Origin: Pseudoduganella violaceinigra DSM 15887
GTDB lineage: Bacteria; Pseudomonadota; Gammaproteobacteria; Burkholderiales; Burkholderiaceae_D
Reading direction: 5' to 3'
Length of the DNA stretch: 64,000 nt
Assembly: GCF_000425385.1 (NCBI RefSeq)
Contig: NZ_KE384356.1
Span: forward strand, 186,001 to 250,000
Shown one piece after another: positions 42,611-54,912 of this stretch. A model generated the notes under the pieces. The model ran no database searches. It saw nothing but the letters and a program-made list of their open reading frames with translations, and was not told where the DNA came from. Numbering within the stretch: position 1 is the first letter of the stretch; each line of letters opens with the position of its first letter. Both the position numbers and the translations under genes were made by a program.

Positions 42611-44800
42611 TTAGAATTTGGTTTCAAGTCGAACACTCCACTGGGTATAAGTGGGGTTCAAGGTGGCTGCCTGTGAGGCGATGCCGTTTGCGTTCACCAG
42701 GGTGTACCCGGTTGCATCATCCGCCAGCAGGTTATTGGCGCTGATGCGGATTTGCGTGCGGCCGTCGAAACGCCACAGCGCATACATGTCCAGCACGCGT
42801 TTGCGGCTGGATTCTACTATTTGCTGGTCGCTGGTCCGCGTGCGGATAGCCGGCGTCCAGTTGTAGCTGGCGCCCAGCGTGAGCGGAATATCTTTCCAGC
42901 GGTAGTCCATGCCCAGGTTGGCCGTTTGTTTGGCCTGCTGGTCCAGGCGGTTGTCCGGGCCCGGAATGCCGTCGACGTTCGACCAGAAACGGCTGTAGTT
43001 GCTGCGGAAGTCGATCTGGGGCGCATTGTCCATCAATTCGGACAGCGCAAACTTGGCTTCCAGCTCGACGCCGCTGGTGCGGGCATGGCCGATATTGGCG
43101 GGCGAGGACACCCAGCGCAGGCCAAGGTCGGTCTGCTGCTGCGACAGGTCGCGGCGGATCAGGTTGTCGATATCGCGCACGAAGCCGCTGACGCTGACGA
43201 TGCCGCTGCGGCCCAGGTAGTGTTCATAGGCCAGATCCAGGCCGGTGGCCAGTTCCGGCTTCAAGTTCGGGTTGCCGGTGCGGTCGGGGCTGGTGGCGCT
43301 GTTCAGGCGCGACAGGTAGGGCGCGGCAATCAGGTCCTGCACATTGGGCGACTTGTAGCTCTTGGTCAGGCTGGCGCGCACCTGGTCCTTTTCATAGCCG
43401 GGAATCTTCCATACCGCATGCAGCAGCGGGCTGAATACCTTGCTGGTGTTGCTGACCGAAGCGGCGCTGCGGTCCGAGGTGGTGCGGATGCCTTCCCAAC
43501 GCGCGCCGGCATAGGCCGACCACTGCGGCGTGATTTCCCATTCGTCCTGCGCGAACAGGGCGGCGCGGCGGGTATCGGCGGTCAGGTTGTCGCCGGAATC
43601 GGCGAACTGCGATTTTCCATCTTTATCGAGCGAAACGCGCACCTGCTCGCGGTGGCTCGCCTCCAGCTCCCAGCCGGCGGCCAGCAGGTGGCCGGCGCCC
43701 AGCGGCGAGGTGTACTTGCCGCCGGTGTTGACGCTTTTGTCGCGCGTGTCGTCGGTATCGGTGAAGCGGTCCAGCAGCGCGCCCTGGCTGTCGTACTGGT
43801 AGCGCAGCGAATCGCTATCCCGTTTGCCGAAGCCGAAACCGAATTTCACATCCAGCTTGCTGGCGCCTTGCAGGCGGTGCACCCAATTGCCGAATCCGCG
43901 CAGGAAGGTGACGTCGCCGCCGGTCGATTGCCGCGCGAAGTTGTATTCGGGCGGTTGGCTGCCGACCGGCTGCGCCAGATTGGTCTGCGCATCGCCGCTC
44001 GTCTTCTGGCGCATCAGGAAGGTCTGGAAGTTCAGCGTGTCGCCGTTCTCGAACTTGTAGGAGAAGCGCGGCGCCAGGTGCAGGCCCTTGGCATTGCCGG
44101 CGCTATCGCTGTCCAGGAATTGCTCCTTGAGCAGGCCGCCCAAGGCGTCGGTTTCCATGTTGTGAACCAGTGCGCTGTCGTGCTGGCGGCCGTAGCTGAG
44201 CGAAGCCGACAGGGTATAGCTCAGCGCCCCCGACTTGCCCGGCGCCGTCAGCGTCAATTCGGGCGAATGGCGGCCCTGCTCCAGGCGATCCGACGCCTTC
44301 ACCACCAGGTCGTGCATCTGGTAGCCGTCGCGCAGCACGATGTTGATGGTGCCGGCGATGGCGCGCGTGCTGTGCTCGGCTACCGGGCCCCGCATGACTT
44401 CAATGCGCTCGACCTGGTCGGGCGACAGCGATTCCATGGAAAAGCCGGCCGGCGGGCGCTCGCCGTTGACCAGCACCTGCGTGTAGCCGTTGCCCAGGCC
44501 GCGCATGCGGACTTCGCCCCCGCGGCCGGCACGCCCGCCAAGGGTCACGCCGGGCAAGCGCTTGAGCACGTCGCCGATATTGCTGTCGCCATTGCGGTCC
44601 AGCTCTTCGCGGCCGAAGATTTGCTTGCCCGCCGTGGAATTGCGGCGCTCGGTCATATCGTCCTGGCGGCCGCCGCTGATCGTCACCTGGGGCATGACCT
44701 TGTCCGCCGGCTTGGCAGCAGGCTGTTCCTGCTGGGTTTGGGCCATGGCCGGCATGGCGGTGCCCAGGGCAGCCAGGGCAAGGGGGATCAGCTTCTTCAT
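42611..44800 (-). CDS. TonB-dependent outer-membrane receptor
   Basis: 729 residues from the ATG at 44800, chosen because it opens a clear signal peptide MKKLIPLALAALGTAMPAMA; upstream in-frame codons are non-homologous. Plug domain about 40-150 with DVLKRLPGV, GLGNGYTQVLVNG and VERIEVMRGP; the rest is a 22-strand barrel ending WSVRLETKF. It uses TonB energy to import a ligand such as a siderophore, peptide or carbohydrate; the sequence does not tell which. A peptide substrate is suggested by the M13 gene 12 bp downstream. Confidence 0.92.
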   Translation of the reverse strand: MKKLIPLALAALGTAMPAMAQTQQEQPAAKPADKVMPQVTISGGRQDDMTERRNSTAGKQIFGREELDRNGDSNIGDVLKRLPGVTLGGRAGRGGEVRMRGLGNGYTQVLVNGERPPAGFSMESLSPDQVERIEVMRGPVAEHSTRAIAGTINIVLRDGYQMHDLVVKASDRLEQGRHSPELTLTAPGKSGALSYTLSASLSYGRQHDSALVHNMETDALGGLLKEQFLDSDSAGNAKGLHLAPRFSYKFENGDTLNFQTFLMRQKTSGDAQTNLAQPVGSQPPEYNFARQSTGGDVTFLRGFGNWVHRLQGASKLDVKFGFGFGKRDSDSLRYQYDSQGALLDRFTDTDDTRDKSVNTGGKYTSPLGAGHLLAAGWELEASHREQVRVSLDKDGKSQFADSGDNLTADTRRAALFAQDEWEITPQWSAYAGARWEGIRTTSDRSAASVSNTSKVFSPLLHAVWKIPGYEKDQVRASLTKSYKSPNVQDLIAAPYLSRLNSATSPDRTGNPNLKPELATGLDLAYEHYLGRSGIVSVSGFVRDIDNLIRRDLSQQQTDLGLRWVSSPANIGHARTSGVELEAKFALSELMDNAPQIDFRSNYSRFWSNVDGIPGPDNRLDQQAKQTANLGMDYRWKDIPLTLGASYNWTPAIRTRTSDQQIVESSRKRVLDMYALWRFDGRTQIRISANNLLADDATGYTLVNANGIASQAATLNPTYTQWSVRLETKF

Positions 44801-44906
44801 AAGTTGACAATATTCCACGCGGCAACACGGGTTGCGCCGCGCAGGCATTGTAAACGCCGTTCCCGGCGGCGGGGACGGCACCCGCCGGTTTTTTACTTTT
44901 TGATAC

Positions 44907-45473
44907 CTACATTCCGCGCCCAGGGCCGCCGCCGGCACCGGATCCGCCACCCATGCCACCCATGCCACCGCGCCCGCCGTGGGCGCCGCGGTGGCCGCCT
45001 TCGCTGCCCGCCGGCCGCTCGCCGCGCCCACCGCCCGCCCCATCTTCCATGCGGATTAGTTGTTCAAGTAGAAACTTTGCCGCCGCCTCGCGCTGGCCAT
45101 CGTCCAGCGCATCATTGATGCCCAGCCACCACTCGCGCAGCTGGCGGTCTTCCGCCGCCGTGGCGGCCTGCTCCGCTTCCAGCCCCGCCTGCAGTTCGCG
45201 CAGCTCGACATTCTGGGCTTGCAAGCCTTGGCGGGTGGCTTCCTGCACGCGTGCGCGGCGCGCCTTGCGTTCGCGCAGCAAGGCCTTGCTCTGGTCTTCC
45301 ACCTTGGCCCACAGGGTTTGCTGGTTGGCGTTCAGGTTCAGGGACTTGCGGAATTCGGCCGCCATCGGCACCAGGTCTTCGGCGCGCAGGTCCATGACGG
45401 GCACGGCGAAGGCCGGCGCCACGGCCATGGCCAGCACCAGCCAGGCGGCGCGGGCAGTGCGGATCAGTCTCAT
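44907..45473 (-). CDS. Spy/CpxP-like periplasmic protein with Gly-rich tail
   Basis: 188 residues from ATG 45473, which gives a signal peptide (LVLAMAVAPAFA). The body is a helical, charged, Gln-rich domain (NANQQTLWAKVEDQSKALL, RKARRARVQEATRQGL) resembling Spy/CpxP-type LTXXQ-motif chaperones and periplasmic metal sensors. It ends in a long Gly/Arg/Met tail (HRGAHGGRGGMGGMGGG), possibly metal-binding. It is the first gene of the minus-strand group TonB receptor-M13. Role as an envelope-stress chaperone or metal buffer is inferred. Confidence 0.7.
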   Translation of the reverse strand: MRLIRTARAAWLVLAMAVAPAFAVPVMDLRAEDLVPMAAEFRKSLNLNANQQTLWAKVEDQSKALLRERKARRARVQEATRQGLQAQNVELRELQAGLEAEQAATAAEDRQLREWWLGINDALDDGQREAAAKFLLEQLIRMEDGAGGGRGERPAGSEGGHRGAHGGRGGMGGMGGGSGAGGGPGRGM

Positions 45474-45759
45474 AACGTGCTCCGGAAAAAAAGATGCCCG
45501 CGGGGTGGCCGCAGGCATAAACCACTTCAGGGTAGAGAGAAATACGAGAGCCCAGTGTAGGGCGCGCAGCCCGCCAGCTCTGGCTTTCTTACAATTACTT
45601 ACTCCGGTTAAAACCTTGATAAACATCTACAAAGTTGCGAATAAATCGTGGCTTTCAAGCTGATTTATTCCATGCTGGCAGCGCAGATTGCTGGAAATCA
45701 GGTTTATACTGAATTTCGATGGCGGACGAGTTAACCGCTGTATTTGAAACAGGTGACGC

Positions 45760-47190
45760 ATGGGCAAGAAACTCAAAAACGCTGGCCTGATCGGGCTGGG
45801 CGTAGTCGCGGGGGTGGCGGTATCCCTGCAGTTTTCCGCGATGGCGCAAAAACAGGCGGATCCTGCCCTGCCACTGGAAGAGCTCAAGCAGCTCGCCGAT
45901 GTGTACGGCCTGATCAAATCCGACTATGTCGAGTCAGTGGACGACAAGCGCCTGCTGACCGAGGCCATTTCCGGCATGGTCGCCTCGCTCGATCCGCATT
46001 CCGCCTACCTCGACAAGAAGGCCTATGCCGAGCTGCGCGAAGGCTCGCAAGGCAAGTTCGTCGGCCTCGGCATCGAGATCGCCCAGAGCGACGAAGGCTA
46101 TATCAAGATTGTCGCCCCGATCGAGGATTCGCCCGCCTACCGCGCCGGCATCAAGCCGGGCGATATGATCACCCGCCTCGACACCACCTCGCTCAAGGGC
46201 CTGAGCCTGGACGAGTCGGTCAAGAAGATGCGCGGCGAGCCGGGCACCAAGGTCATGCTGACCATCATGCGCAAGGACGAGCCGCAGCCGCTGCAGTTCA
46301 CCCTGAACCGCGAAGAAATTCACCAGAAGAGCGTCAAGGCCAAGATCGTCTCGCCGGGCTATGCCTGGCTGCGCATCTCGCAATTCCAGGAACCGACGGT
46401 GGACGACCTGGCCAGCAAGATCACCGAGCTGTACCGCCAGGACCCGCACCTGAAAGGCCTGGTGCTGGACCTGCGCAACGACCCGGGCGGCGTGCTGCAA
46501 GGCGCCATCGGCGTGGCGGCCGCTTTCCTGCCAAAGGACACCCCGATCGTCTCGACCAACGGCCAGCTGCCCGATTCCAAGCAGATTTTCTACGGCCGCG
46601 CCGAGTACTACTCGCTGCGCGGCGACGGCGACCCGCTGGCCAAGCTGCCCGATGCGGTCAAGCACATCCCGATGGCCGTGCTGGTCAACACCGGCTCCGC
46701 CTCCGCCTCGGAAATCGTGGCCGGCGCCCTGCAGGACTACAAACGCGCCACCATCATCGGCTCGCAGACCTTCGGCAAAGGCTCGGTGCAGACCATCCGC
46801 CAGCTGACCGCCGACACCGCCGTCAAGCTGACCACGGCCCGCTACTACACGCCGCACGGCCGCTCGATCCAGGCCAAGGGCATTGCGCCCGACCTGGCGG
46901 TGGACGAGAACGAGGACGGCGATGGCTTGAACAGCCTGCGCATGCGCGAAGCCGACCTGGCCAAGCACCTGGTCAACGACCGCGAACAGGAAGCCGGCAA
47001 GGTCCAGCGCGACGAGCTGGAAGAGCAGATGCGGGTGCTGGCGGCCGAGAAGAAGCGCAAACCGCTGGAATACGGCAGCGGCGACGACTTCCAGCTGAAG
47101 CAGGCGCTCAACCACCTGCAGGGCATCCCGGTGCAGATCGCCAAATCCGAATCCAAGCTGGTCAAACTGGATCCGCCGCCGAAGAAATAA
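45760..47190 (+). CDS. C-terminal processing protease CtpA-like (S41 family)
   Basis: 476 residues. N-terminal helix (7-30) serves as signal or anchor. A PDZ domain (about 95-180) is followed by the tail-specific protease core with the catalytic Ser in GSASASE (312-318) and Lys340 in TFGKGSVQ. It degrades or trims periplasmic proteins with non-polar C-termini and is usually implicated in envelope homeostasis. A terminator follows. It is divergent from the Spy-like gene, so both may answer to envelope stress. Confidence 0.95.
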   Translation: MGKKLKNAGLIGLGVVAGVAVSLQFSAMAQKQADPALPLEELKQLADVYGLIKSDYVESVDDKRLLTEAISGMVASLDPHSAYLDKKAYAELREGSQGKFVGLGIEIAQSDEGYIKIVAPIEDSPAYRAGIKPGDMITRLDTTSLKGLSLDESVKKMRGEPGTKVMLTIMRKDEPQPLQFTLNREEIHQKSVKAKIVSPGYAWLRISQFQEPTVDDLASKITELYRQDPHLKGLVLDLRNDPGGVLQGAIGVAAAFLPKDTPIVSTNGQLPDSKQIFYGRAEYYSLRGDGDPLAKLPDAVKHIPMAVLVNTGSASASEIVAGALQDYKRATIIGSQTFGKGSVQTIRQLTADTAVKLTTARYYTPHGRSIQAKGIAPDLAVDENEDGDGLNSLRMREADLAKHLVNDREQEAGKVQRDELEEQMRVLAAEKKRKPLEYGSGDDFQLKQALNHLQGIPVQIAKSESKLVKLDPPPKK

Positions 47191-47207
47191 GGTGCGCAGG
47201 ATCAAGG

Positions 47208-47232
47208 CGGCGCCCCCTGGGGCGCCGTTTTT
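47208..47232 (+). terminator. Rho-independent terminator of the CtpA-like gene
   Basis: CGGCGCCCC pairs with GGGGCGCCG across a tight loop, followed by TTTTT (47228-47232), 18 bp past the stop. Confidence 0.9.
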
Positions 47233-47301
47233 GCTTGTAGATAAGGTAAAATCGGCCATCTTACCGGTCGCCTGACCCATTCGAAAAAAGAAAGATTGAT
47301 C

Positions 47302-48423
47302 ATGAAACAAGCCGTCATCAGCGGAACCGGCCTCTTTACGCCCTCGAATTCGATCAGCAATGAGGAGCTGGTCACTGCTTTCAACGCCTACGTTGAGCTG
47401 TTCAATGCGGACAATGCCGCCGCCATCGCCGCCGGCACCGTGACCGCCCTGGAACCTTCCAGCGCCGCCTTCATTGAAAAGGCGTCCGGCATCAAGTCCC
47501 GCTATGTGATGGAAAAGTCCGGCATCCTGGATCCGAAGCGCATGACCCCGCGCATCGCCGAACGCAGCAACGAGGAACTGTCGCTGCAGGCCGAAATCTG
47601 CGTGGCCGCCGCGCGCCAGGCACTCGACCGCGCCGGCCGCAGCCCGGCCGATATCGACATGGTGCTGGTGGCGTGCTCGAACATGCAGCGCGCCTACCCG
47701 GCCATGGCGGTGGAAGTGCAGCAAGCGCTGGGTATCGACGGCTTCGGCTTCGACATGAACGTGGCCTGCTCCTCGGCCACCTTCGGCATCCAGACCGCCG
47801 TCGGCGCGGTGCAGAGCGGCCAGGCGCGCGCGGTGCTGATCCTGAATCCGGAAATCACCTCCGGCCACCTGGACTACCGCGACCGCGACAGCCACTTCAT
47901 TTTCGGCGACGCCTGCACCGCCATCATCGTCGAAGCCAAGGACGGCGCGGTCTCGCAGCACCAGTGGGAGATCCTGGACACCAAGCTGAAAACCAGCTTC
48001 TCCAACAACATCCGCAACAACTTCGGCTTCATGAACCGCTTCGACGAAAGCGGCATCGGCGCCCCGGACAAGCTGTTCAAGCAGCAGGGCCGCAAGGTGT
48101 TCAAGGACGTGTGCCCGATGGCCGCGCAGATGATCAAGGAATCGATCGGCCGCGCCGGCCTGCAGGTTGAGCAGATGAGCCGCTTCTGGCTGCACCAGGC
48201 CAACCTGAGCATGAACCAGCTGATCTCGCGCACCATCCTGGGCCGCGACGCCGAGCCGATGGAAGCGCCGGTGATCCTCGACACCTACGCCAACACCTCC
48301 TCGGCCGGCTCCATCATCGCCTTCCACAAGCACCAGGACGACCTGCCGTCCGGCGCCTACGGCGTGATCTGCAGCTTCGGCGCCGGCTACTCGATCGGCT
48401 CCGTCGTCGTCCGCAAAGCCTGA
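47302..48423 (+). CDS. 3-oxoacyl-ACP synthase III family enzyme (FabH-like)
   Basis: 373 residues from ATG 47302 (a TTG two codons upstream is less likely). Thiolase fold with the KAS III triad Cys156 ([10 protein letters not shown]), His298 ([11 protein letters not shown]) and Asn331 (YANTSSAG), in the usual order. It condenses acyl-CoA with malonyl-ACP to prime fatty-acid chains or a related lipid. It is longer than E. coli FabH (317) and, standing alone rather than in a fab operon, is likely a second specialised KAS III. Confidence 0.9.
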   Translation: MKQAVISGTGLFTPSNSISNEELVTAFNAYVELFNADNAAAIAAGTVTALEPSSAAFIEKASGIKSRYVMEKSGILDPKRMTPRIAERSNEELSLQAEICVAAARQALDRAGRSPADIDMVLVACSNMQRAYPAMAVEVQQALGIDGFGFDMNVACSSATFGIQTAVGAVQSGQARAVLILNPEITSGHLDYRDRDSHFIFGDACTAIIVEAKDGAVSQHQWEILDTKLKTSFSNNIRNNFGFMNRFDESGIGAPDKLFKQQGRKVFKDVCPMAAQMIKESIGRAGLQVEQMSRFWLHQANLSMNQLISRTILGRDAEPMEAPVILDTYANTSSAGSIIAFHKHQDDLPSGAYGVICSFGAGYSIGSVVVRKA

Positions 48424-48433
48424 CAGCAAGTTT

Positions 48434-48466
48434 CGTCCACTTCGGGGTCAGGAACTGAAGTGGACG
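48434..48466. repeat. 10-bp inverted repeat after the FabH-like gene
   Basis: Arms CGTCCACTTC and GAAGTGGACG with a 13-base loop that carries GGGGTCAGGA, the same core as the palindromes at 35367 and 37575. It lies 8 bp past the stop and may act as a terminator. Confidence 0.6.
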
Positions 48467-48509
48467 ATTGTTGCATGCGGTTATACTCCTTACGAAAGGA
48501 GGCCTCCGC

Positions 48510-50213
48510 ATGCCCCATGACGTCAGCCTGATCACGACCATTGCCGCAGCCCTCGGCTTCGGCCTCCTCTTCGGCTTCATCGCCACCCGCCTCAAACTTC
48601 CCGCCCTCGTCGGCTATCTCGCGGCCGGCATCCTGATCGGTCCCGCTACCCCTGGCTTTGTCGCCGATACCGCCCTCGCCGGCCAGCTGGCGGAAATCGG
48701 TGTGATGCTGATGATGTTCGGCGTCGGCCTGCATTTCTCGTTGGACGACCTGTGGGAGGTGCGCAAGGTGGCCCTGCCCGGCGCCATCCTGCAGATCGCG
48801 GCGGCGACCGGCATGGGCATGGCGCTGGCCCATTGGTGGGGCTGGAGCCTGGGCGGCGGCCTGGTGTTCGGCCTGGCGCTGTCGGTGGCCAGCACCGTGG
48901 TCCTGCTGCGGGCCCTGGAGGAGCGCGGCACGCTGGATTCCTTCAATGGCCGCATCGCCGTCGGCTGGCTGGTGGTGGAGGACCTGGTGACCGTGCTGGT
49001 CCTGGTGCTGCTGCCAGCCCTGGCCGGCGCGCTGGGCGGCACGCCGGTGGAGGGCCAGGGCGCCGAGTCCGGCATCGGGATGGCGCTGGCGGCCACGCTG
49101 GGGCAGGTGGCGCTCTTCGTCGGCTTCATGCTGCTGGTCGGGCGCAAGCTGTTCCCCTGGATCCTGTGGCAAGTGGCGCGCACCAACTCGCGCGAGCTGT
49201 TCACCCTGTGCGTGATTGCGGCGGCGGTGGGCATTGCCTACGCGGCGACCAAGCTGTTCGGCATTTCCTTCGCCCTGGGTGCCTTCTTTGCGGGCATGGT
49301 GCTGCGCGAGTCGGAATTGAGCCACCGCGCGGCGCACGAATCGCTGCCGCTGCGCGATGCGTTCGCGGTGCTGTTCTTTGTTTCGGTCGGCATGCTGTTC
49401 GAGCCGTCTATTCTGGTCGAACAGCCGCTGCGCGTGCTGGCGGTGCTGGCCATTATCCTGTTCGGGAAGTCGATTGCCGCCTTCGTGCTGGTGGTGCTGC
49501 TGCGCTATCCGGCCAGCACGGCGCTGATGGTGTCGGCCAGCCTGGCGCAGATTGGCGAATTCTCCTTCATCCTCGCTGCGCTGGGCATTTCCCTGGGACT
49601 GCTGCCGCATGAGGGCCAGAGCCTGGTCCTGGCCGGCGCCATCCTGTCGATTGCGCTGAATCCGCTGATGTTCATGCTGGCCGGACCGCTCGAGCGCCTG
49701 CTGGGCAGGAACCAGACGCTGGCGGCGCAATATGCCCGCACTGCCGACCCGCTGGCGGAATTGCCGATGACGACGGCGCAGTCCAAGCTGGAAGGCCAGG
49801 TAGTGCTGGTGGGCTACGGCCGCGTGGGGCGAAATATCGCCGCGTCGCTGGCGGCACAGGGCATCAATTACGTGGTGGCGGAGCAGAACCGGGAGCTGGT
49901 CGACCAGCTGCGCCAGGAAGGCATCGCCGCGGTGGCGGGCAATGCGGGCGAGCCGGCGGTATTGATCCAGGCGCATATCCACAAGGCGCGCATGCTGGTG
50001 GTGGCGACGCCGGATACTTTCCATGTGCGCGCCATGATCGAAACGGCGCGCGCCCTGAATCCGGACATCAAGATCGCCGTGCGCACGGACAGCGAGGAAG
50101 ACGCCGATTTGCTGCGCAGCGAGCGCGCCGGCGCCATCTTCATCGGCGAGCAGGAACTCGCCAAATCAATGGCGGCCCACGTCGCCGCGGAAATTGGCAA
50201 GCAAAGAGCCTGA
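48510..50213 (+). CDS. ybaL: Cation:proton antiporter, YbaL/KefB type (CPA2 family)
   Basis: 567 residues from the ATG at 48510, which has GGAGG 9 bp upstream; the longer frame begins with unrelated leader. About 12 hydrophobic segments form the Na/H-exchanger domain (GYLAAGILIGPATPGF, then SVASTVVLLRALEE). After residue 415 a TrkA-N (RCK) domain with GYGRVGRNIAAS binds NAD(H) and regulates transport. It probably extrudes K+ against protons. No separate KefF/KefG-like subunit was seen adjacent. Confidence 0.92.
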   Translation: MPHDVSLITTIAAALGFGLLFGFIATRLKLPALVGYLAAGILIGPATPGFVADTALAGQLAEIGVMLMMFGVGLHFSLDDLWEVRKVALPGAILQIAAATGMGMALAHWWGWSLGGGLVFGLALSVASTVVLLRALEERGTLDSFNGRIAVGWLVVEDLVTVLVLVLLPALAGALGGTPVEGQGAESGIGMALAATLGQVALFVGFMLLVGRKLFPWILWQVARTNSRELFTLCVIAAAVGIAYAATKLFGISFALGAFFAGMVLRESELSHRAAHESLPLRDAFAVLFFVSVGMLFEPSILVEQPLRVLAVLAIILFGKSIAAFVLVVLLRYPASTALMVSASLAQIGEFSFILAALGISLGLLPHEGQSLVLAGAILSIALNPLMFMLAGPLERLLGRNQTLAAQYARTADPLAELPMTTAQSKLEGQVVLVGYGRVGRNIAASLAAQGINYVVAEQNRELVDQLRQEGIAAVAGNAGEPAVLIQAHIHKARMLVVATPDTFHVRAMIETARALNPDIKIAVRTDSEEDADLLRSERAGAIFIGEQELAKSMAAHVAAEIGKQRA

Positions 50214-50237
50214 CCCCAAGGTTGCCAAGGCTGCCGA

Positions 50238-52993
<2,756 letters not shown>

Positions 52994-52999
52994 GCCGCC

Positions 53000-53452
53000 T
53001 TAGGCGGTGTAGTGGTCGCGGTCGCGCACTTCCGCGAAGTTTTCCAGGCTGCCGATGCGGATCACGACCGGGTTCATGGTCGATGCGGTTTGCATGGAGC
53101 GCCAGGCGAACTGCCATTCTTTCTCCATTGCATCTTCACGCGTCTTGGTGAAGGCGGCGCCCAAGGCGGCGCGGCCGCCATATTCGATGGCGCCGTCGAT
53201 GCCGGCCCAGTTGGGCAAGGTGCGCTGCACGGCGCGGTGGATGCGCTCGCCGAATTCTTCGGTGTTGTGGATCACCAGGCAGCTGTCGGCGCCGAAATGA
53301 TCGAACAGGTCGCGGTTCCAGGCTTGCGAGAAGCTCAGGGTCAGGAAGCTGCCCACGGGGCGCAGCACGAACTGTCCTTCCTTCAGGGCTTGTTCGAGTT
53401 CGCTGCGCGGGCCGTAGCGGTGCAGCGTAGGTGGGCGTTTGTAGTCGTGCAT
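53000..53452 (-). CDS. Hypothetical protein
   Basis: 150 residues, not recognised. No signal peptide or membrane segment. Start MHDYKRPPTLHRYGPRSELE, then FVLRPVGSFLTLSFSQAW and a conserved-looking DSCLVIHNTEEFGERIHRAV; ends EVRDRDHYTA. Compact alpha/beta appearance. It is downstream of the DUF2721 and prolyl aminopeptidase genes on the same strand (8 bp after the DUF2721 stop), so all three may form one transcript. No function can be given. Confidence 0.75.
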   Translation of the reverse strand: MHDYKRPPTLHRYGPRSELEQALKEGQFVLRPVGSFLTLSFSQAWNRDLFDHFGADSCLVIHNTEEFGERIHRAVQRTLPNWAGIDGAIEYGGRAALGAAFTKTREDAMEKEWQFAWRSMQTASTMNPVVIRIGSLENFAEVRDRDHYTA

Positions 53453-53460
53453 GATGATTC

Positions 53461-53919
53461 TTAGTTCTGGTTTCTTTCAATGTGCCGCACATGGCGGTGG
53501 GCACGCATAAACGCCGAGGCGATAAAGATTTCGCGCAGCAGGTAGCCGAAGTGGGCGATCAGGCAGACCATCGAGGCGACGAACAGGCCGGCGATGTATT
53601 TGTCGAGCGCCATATTGGTGGTGTCGCCGATGAACAGCAAGGCCACCACCAGGCAGACGAACAGGCCGCAGGCCGTCGCCAGCGCGATCGCAATATTGAT
53701 CAGGTGGGAACGGCGGTACAGCACATCCAGCTCGTTGATATAGGTATCGTTGTAGGCGACGTCCAGCCGTTCTTCCAGTACGCGCGAGCGGTCGATGATG
53801 CGCGCCAGGCGGTTCAGCAGCACCAGCAACAGGGTGCCCACGGTGGACAGCATGAACACCGGCGCAATGGCGAGCTGGATGATGTGGCCGATGTCGCCGA
53901 GCTGGATATTCATATTCAT
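53461..53919 (-). CDS. DUF2721 membrane protein
   Basis: 152 residues with three hydrophobic segments (about 15-35, 70-95, 110-130), as in DUF2721 proteins. Conserved stretches: IQLAIAPVFMLSTVGTLL, NRLARIIDRSRVLEE and YRRSHLINIAIA. Function of the family is unknown. The ATG overlaps the stop of the prolyl aminopeptidase gene (ATGA), so its translation is coupled to it. Confidence 0.88.
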   Translation of the reverse strand: MNMNIQLGDIGHIIQLAIAPVFMLSTVGTLLLVLLNRLARIIDRSRVLEERLDVAYNDTYINELDVLYRRSHLINIAIALATACGLFVCLVVALLFIGDTTNMALDKYIAGLFVASMVCLIAHFGYLLREIFIASAFMRAHRHVRHIERNQN

Positions 53920-54875
53920 GCGAAGCGTCGTTGCTGGCGGAATTGTTCGGTGGCGTTGACCAGGGCGCGGCTGATGCCCTGCTCCATGGCGCCGTGGCCC
54001 GCGTCCGGGATCATCTTCATCACGGCGTTGGCGCCCCAGGCCTGCTGCAGGCGCCAGGCCGATACCGGCGGACAGATCACGTCATAGCGTCCCTGCACGA
54101 TCAAGGCCGGAAGGTGGGCGATGCGCGCAGTGTTGGCCAGCAGCTGGCCGTCGGTGAAGAAGCCGAGGTTGGCCATGTAGTGCGATTCCATGCGGCCGAC
54201 GCCCAGGTCGAGGGTGTCCGACGGCGGTTCATCCGGCTGCGGCAGCAGGAAGACGCGGCGCCCTTCGAATCTGCTCCAGGCGCGAACGGCCGGCCAGTGG
54301 ATTTCCGGGTTCGGGTCCATGATGCGTTTGACGTAGGCTTGCAGCAGGTTGCCGCGTTCCTCCATCGGGATCGGGGCCACGAATTCGTCGTACACCTCAG
54401 GGTGGAACCATTCGGAGCCCTGCAGGAACCAGTCGATTTCCTTTTGCGTGCACAGGAAGATGCCGCGCAGGACGAAGCCCAGGCAGCGCTCCGGGTGGGC
54501 CTGGCCGTATGCCAGCGCCAGCGTGGAGCCCCAGGAACCGCCGAAAACCAGCCATTTTTCGATGCCGAACAGGTTGCGCAGGCGCTCGATATCCTCAATC
54601 AGCAACTGGGTGGTGTTATTGCGCACCTCGCCCAGCGGGGTCGATTTGCCGGCGCCGCGCTGGTCGAACAGGATGACGCGGTAGTGGTCCGGATTGAAAA
54701 AACGGCGGTGCTGCGGCGACATGCCGGCGCCCGGGCCGCCATGGAAGAAGACCACCGGGATACCGTTCGGGTTGCCCACTTCTTCCCAATAAATTGTATG
54801 GATGTCATCGACCGCCAGCATGCCGCTATTGCGGGGCTGGATCGGCGGGAACAGGTGTGGCAGGGCGTCGGGCAT
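53916..54875 (-). CDS. pip: Prolyl aminopeptidase
   Basis: 319-residue alpha/beta hydrolase that removes N-terminal proline. The start is ATG 54875 (MPDALPHLFPPIQP); the 67 codons upstream in frame are not homologous. HGGPGAG (45-51) forms the oxyanion loop, the nucleophile Ser114 is in GGSWGS, and Asp and His follow in GRYDVICP and PDAGHGA. The PWD-like cap and length are typical of the S33 family. First gene of a probable three-gene unit ending at 53000. Confidence 0.93.
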   Translation of the reverse strand: MPDALPHLFPPIQPRNSGMLAVDDIHTIYWEEVGNPNGIPVVFFHGGPGAGMSPQHRRFFNPDHYRVILFDQRGAGKSTPLGEVRNNTTQLLIEDIERLRNLFGIEKWLVFGGSWGSTLALAYGQAHPERCLGFVLRGIFLCTQKEIDWFLQGSEWFHPEVYDEFVAPIPMEERGNLLQAYVKRIMDPNPEIHWPAVRAWSRFEGRRVFLLPQPDEPPSDTLDLGVGRMESHYMANLGFFTDGQLLANTARIAHLPALIVQGRYDVICPPVSAWRLQQAWGANAVMKMIPDAGHGAMEQGISRALVNATEQFRQQRRFA

Positions 54876-54912
54876 GGTTATCCTCTGTGCATGAAGCCAA
54901 GATTGTAACCGC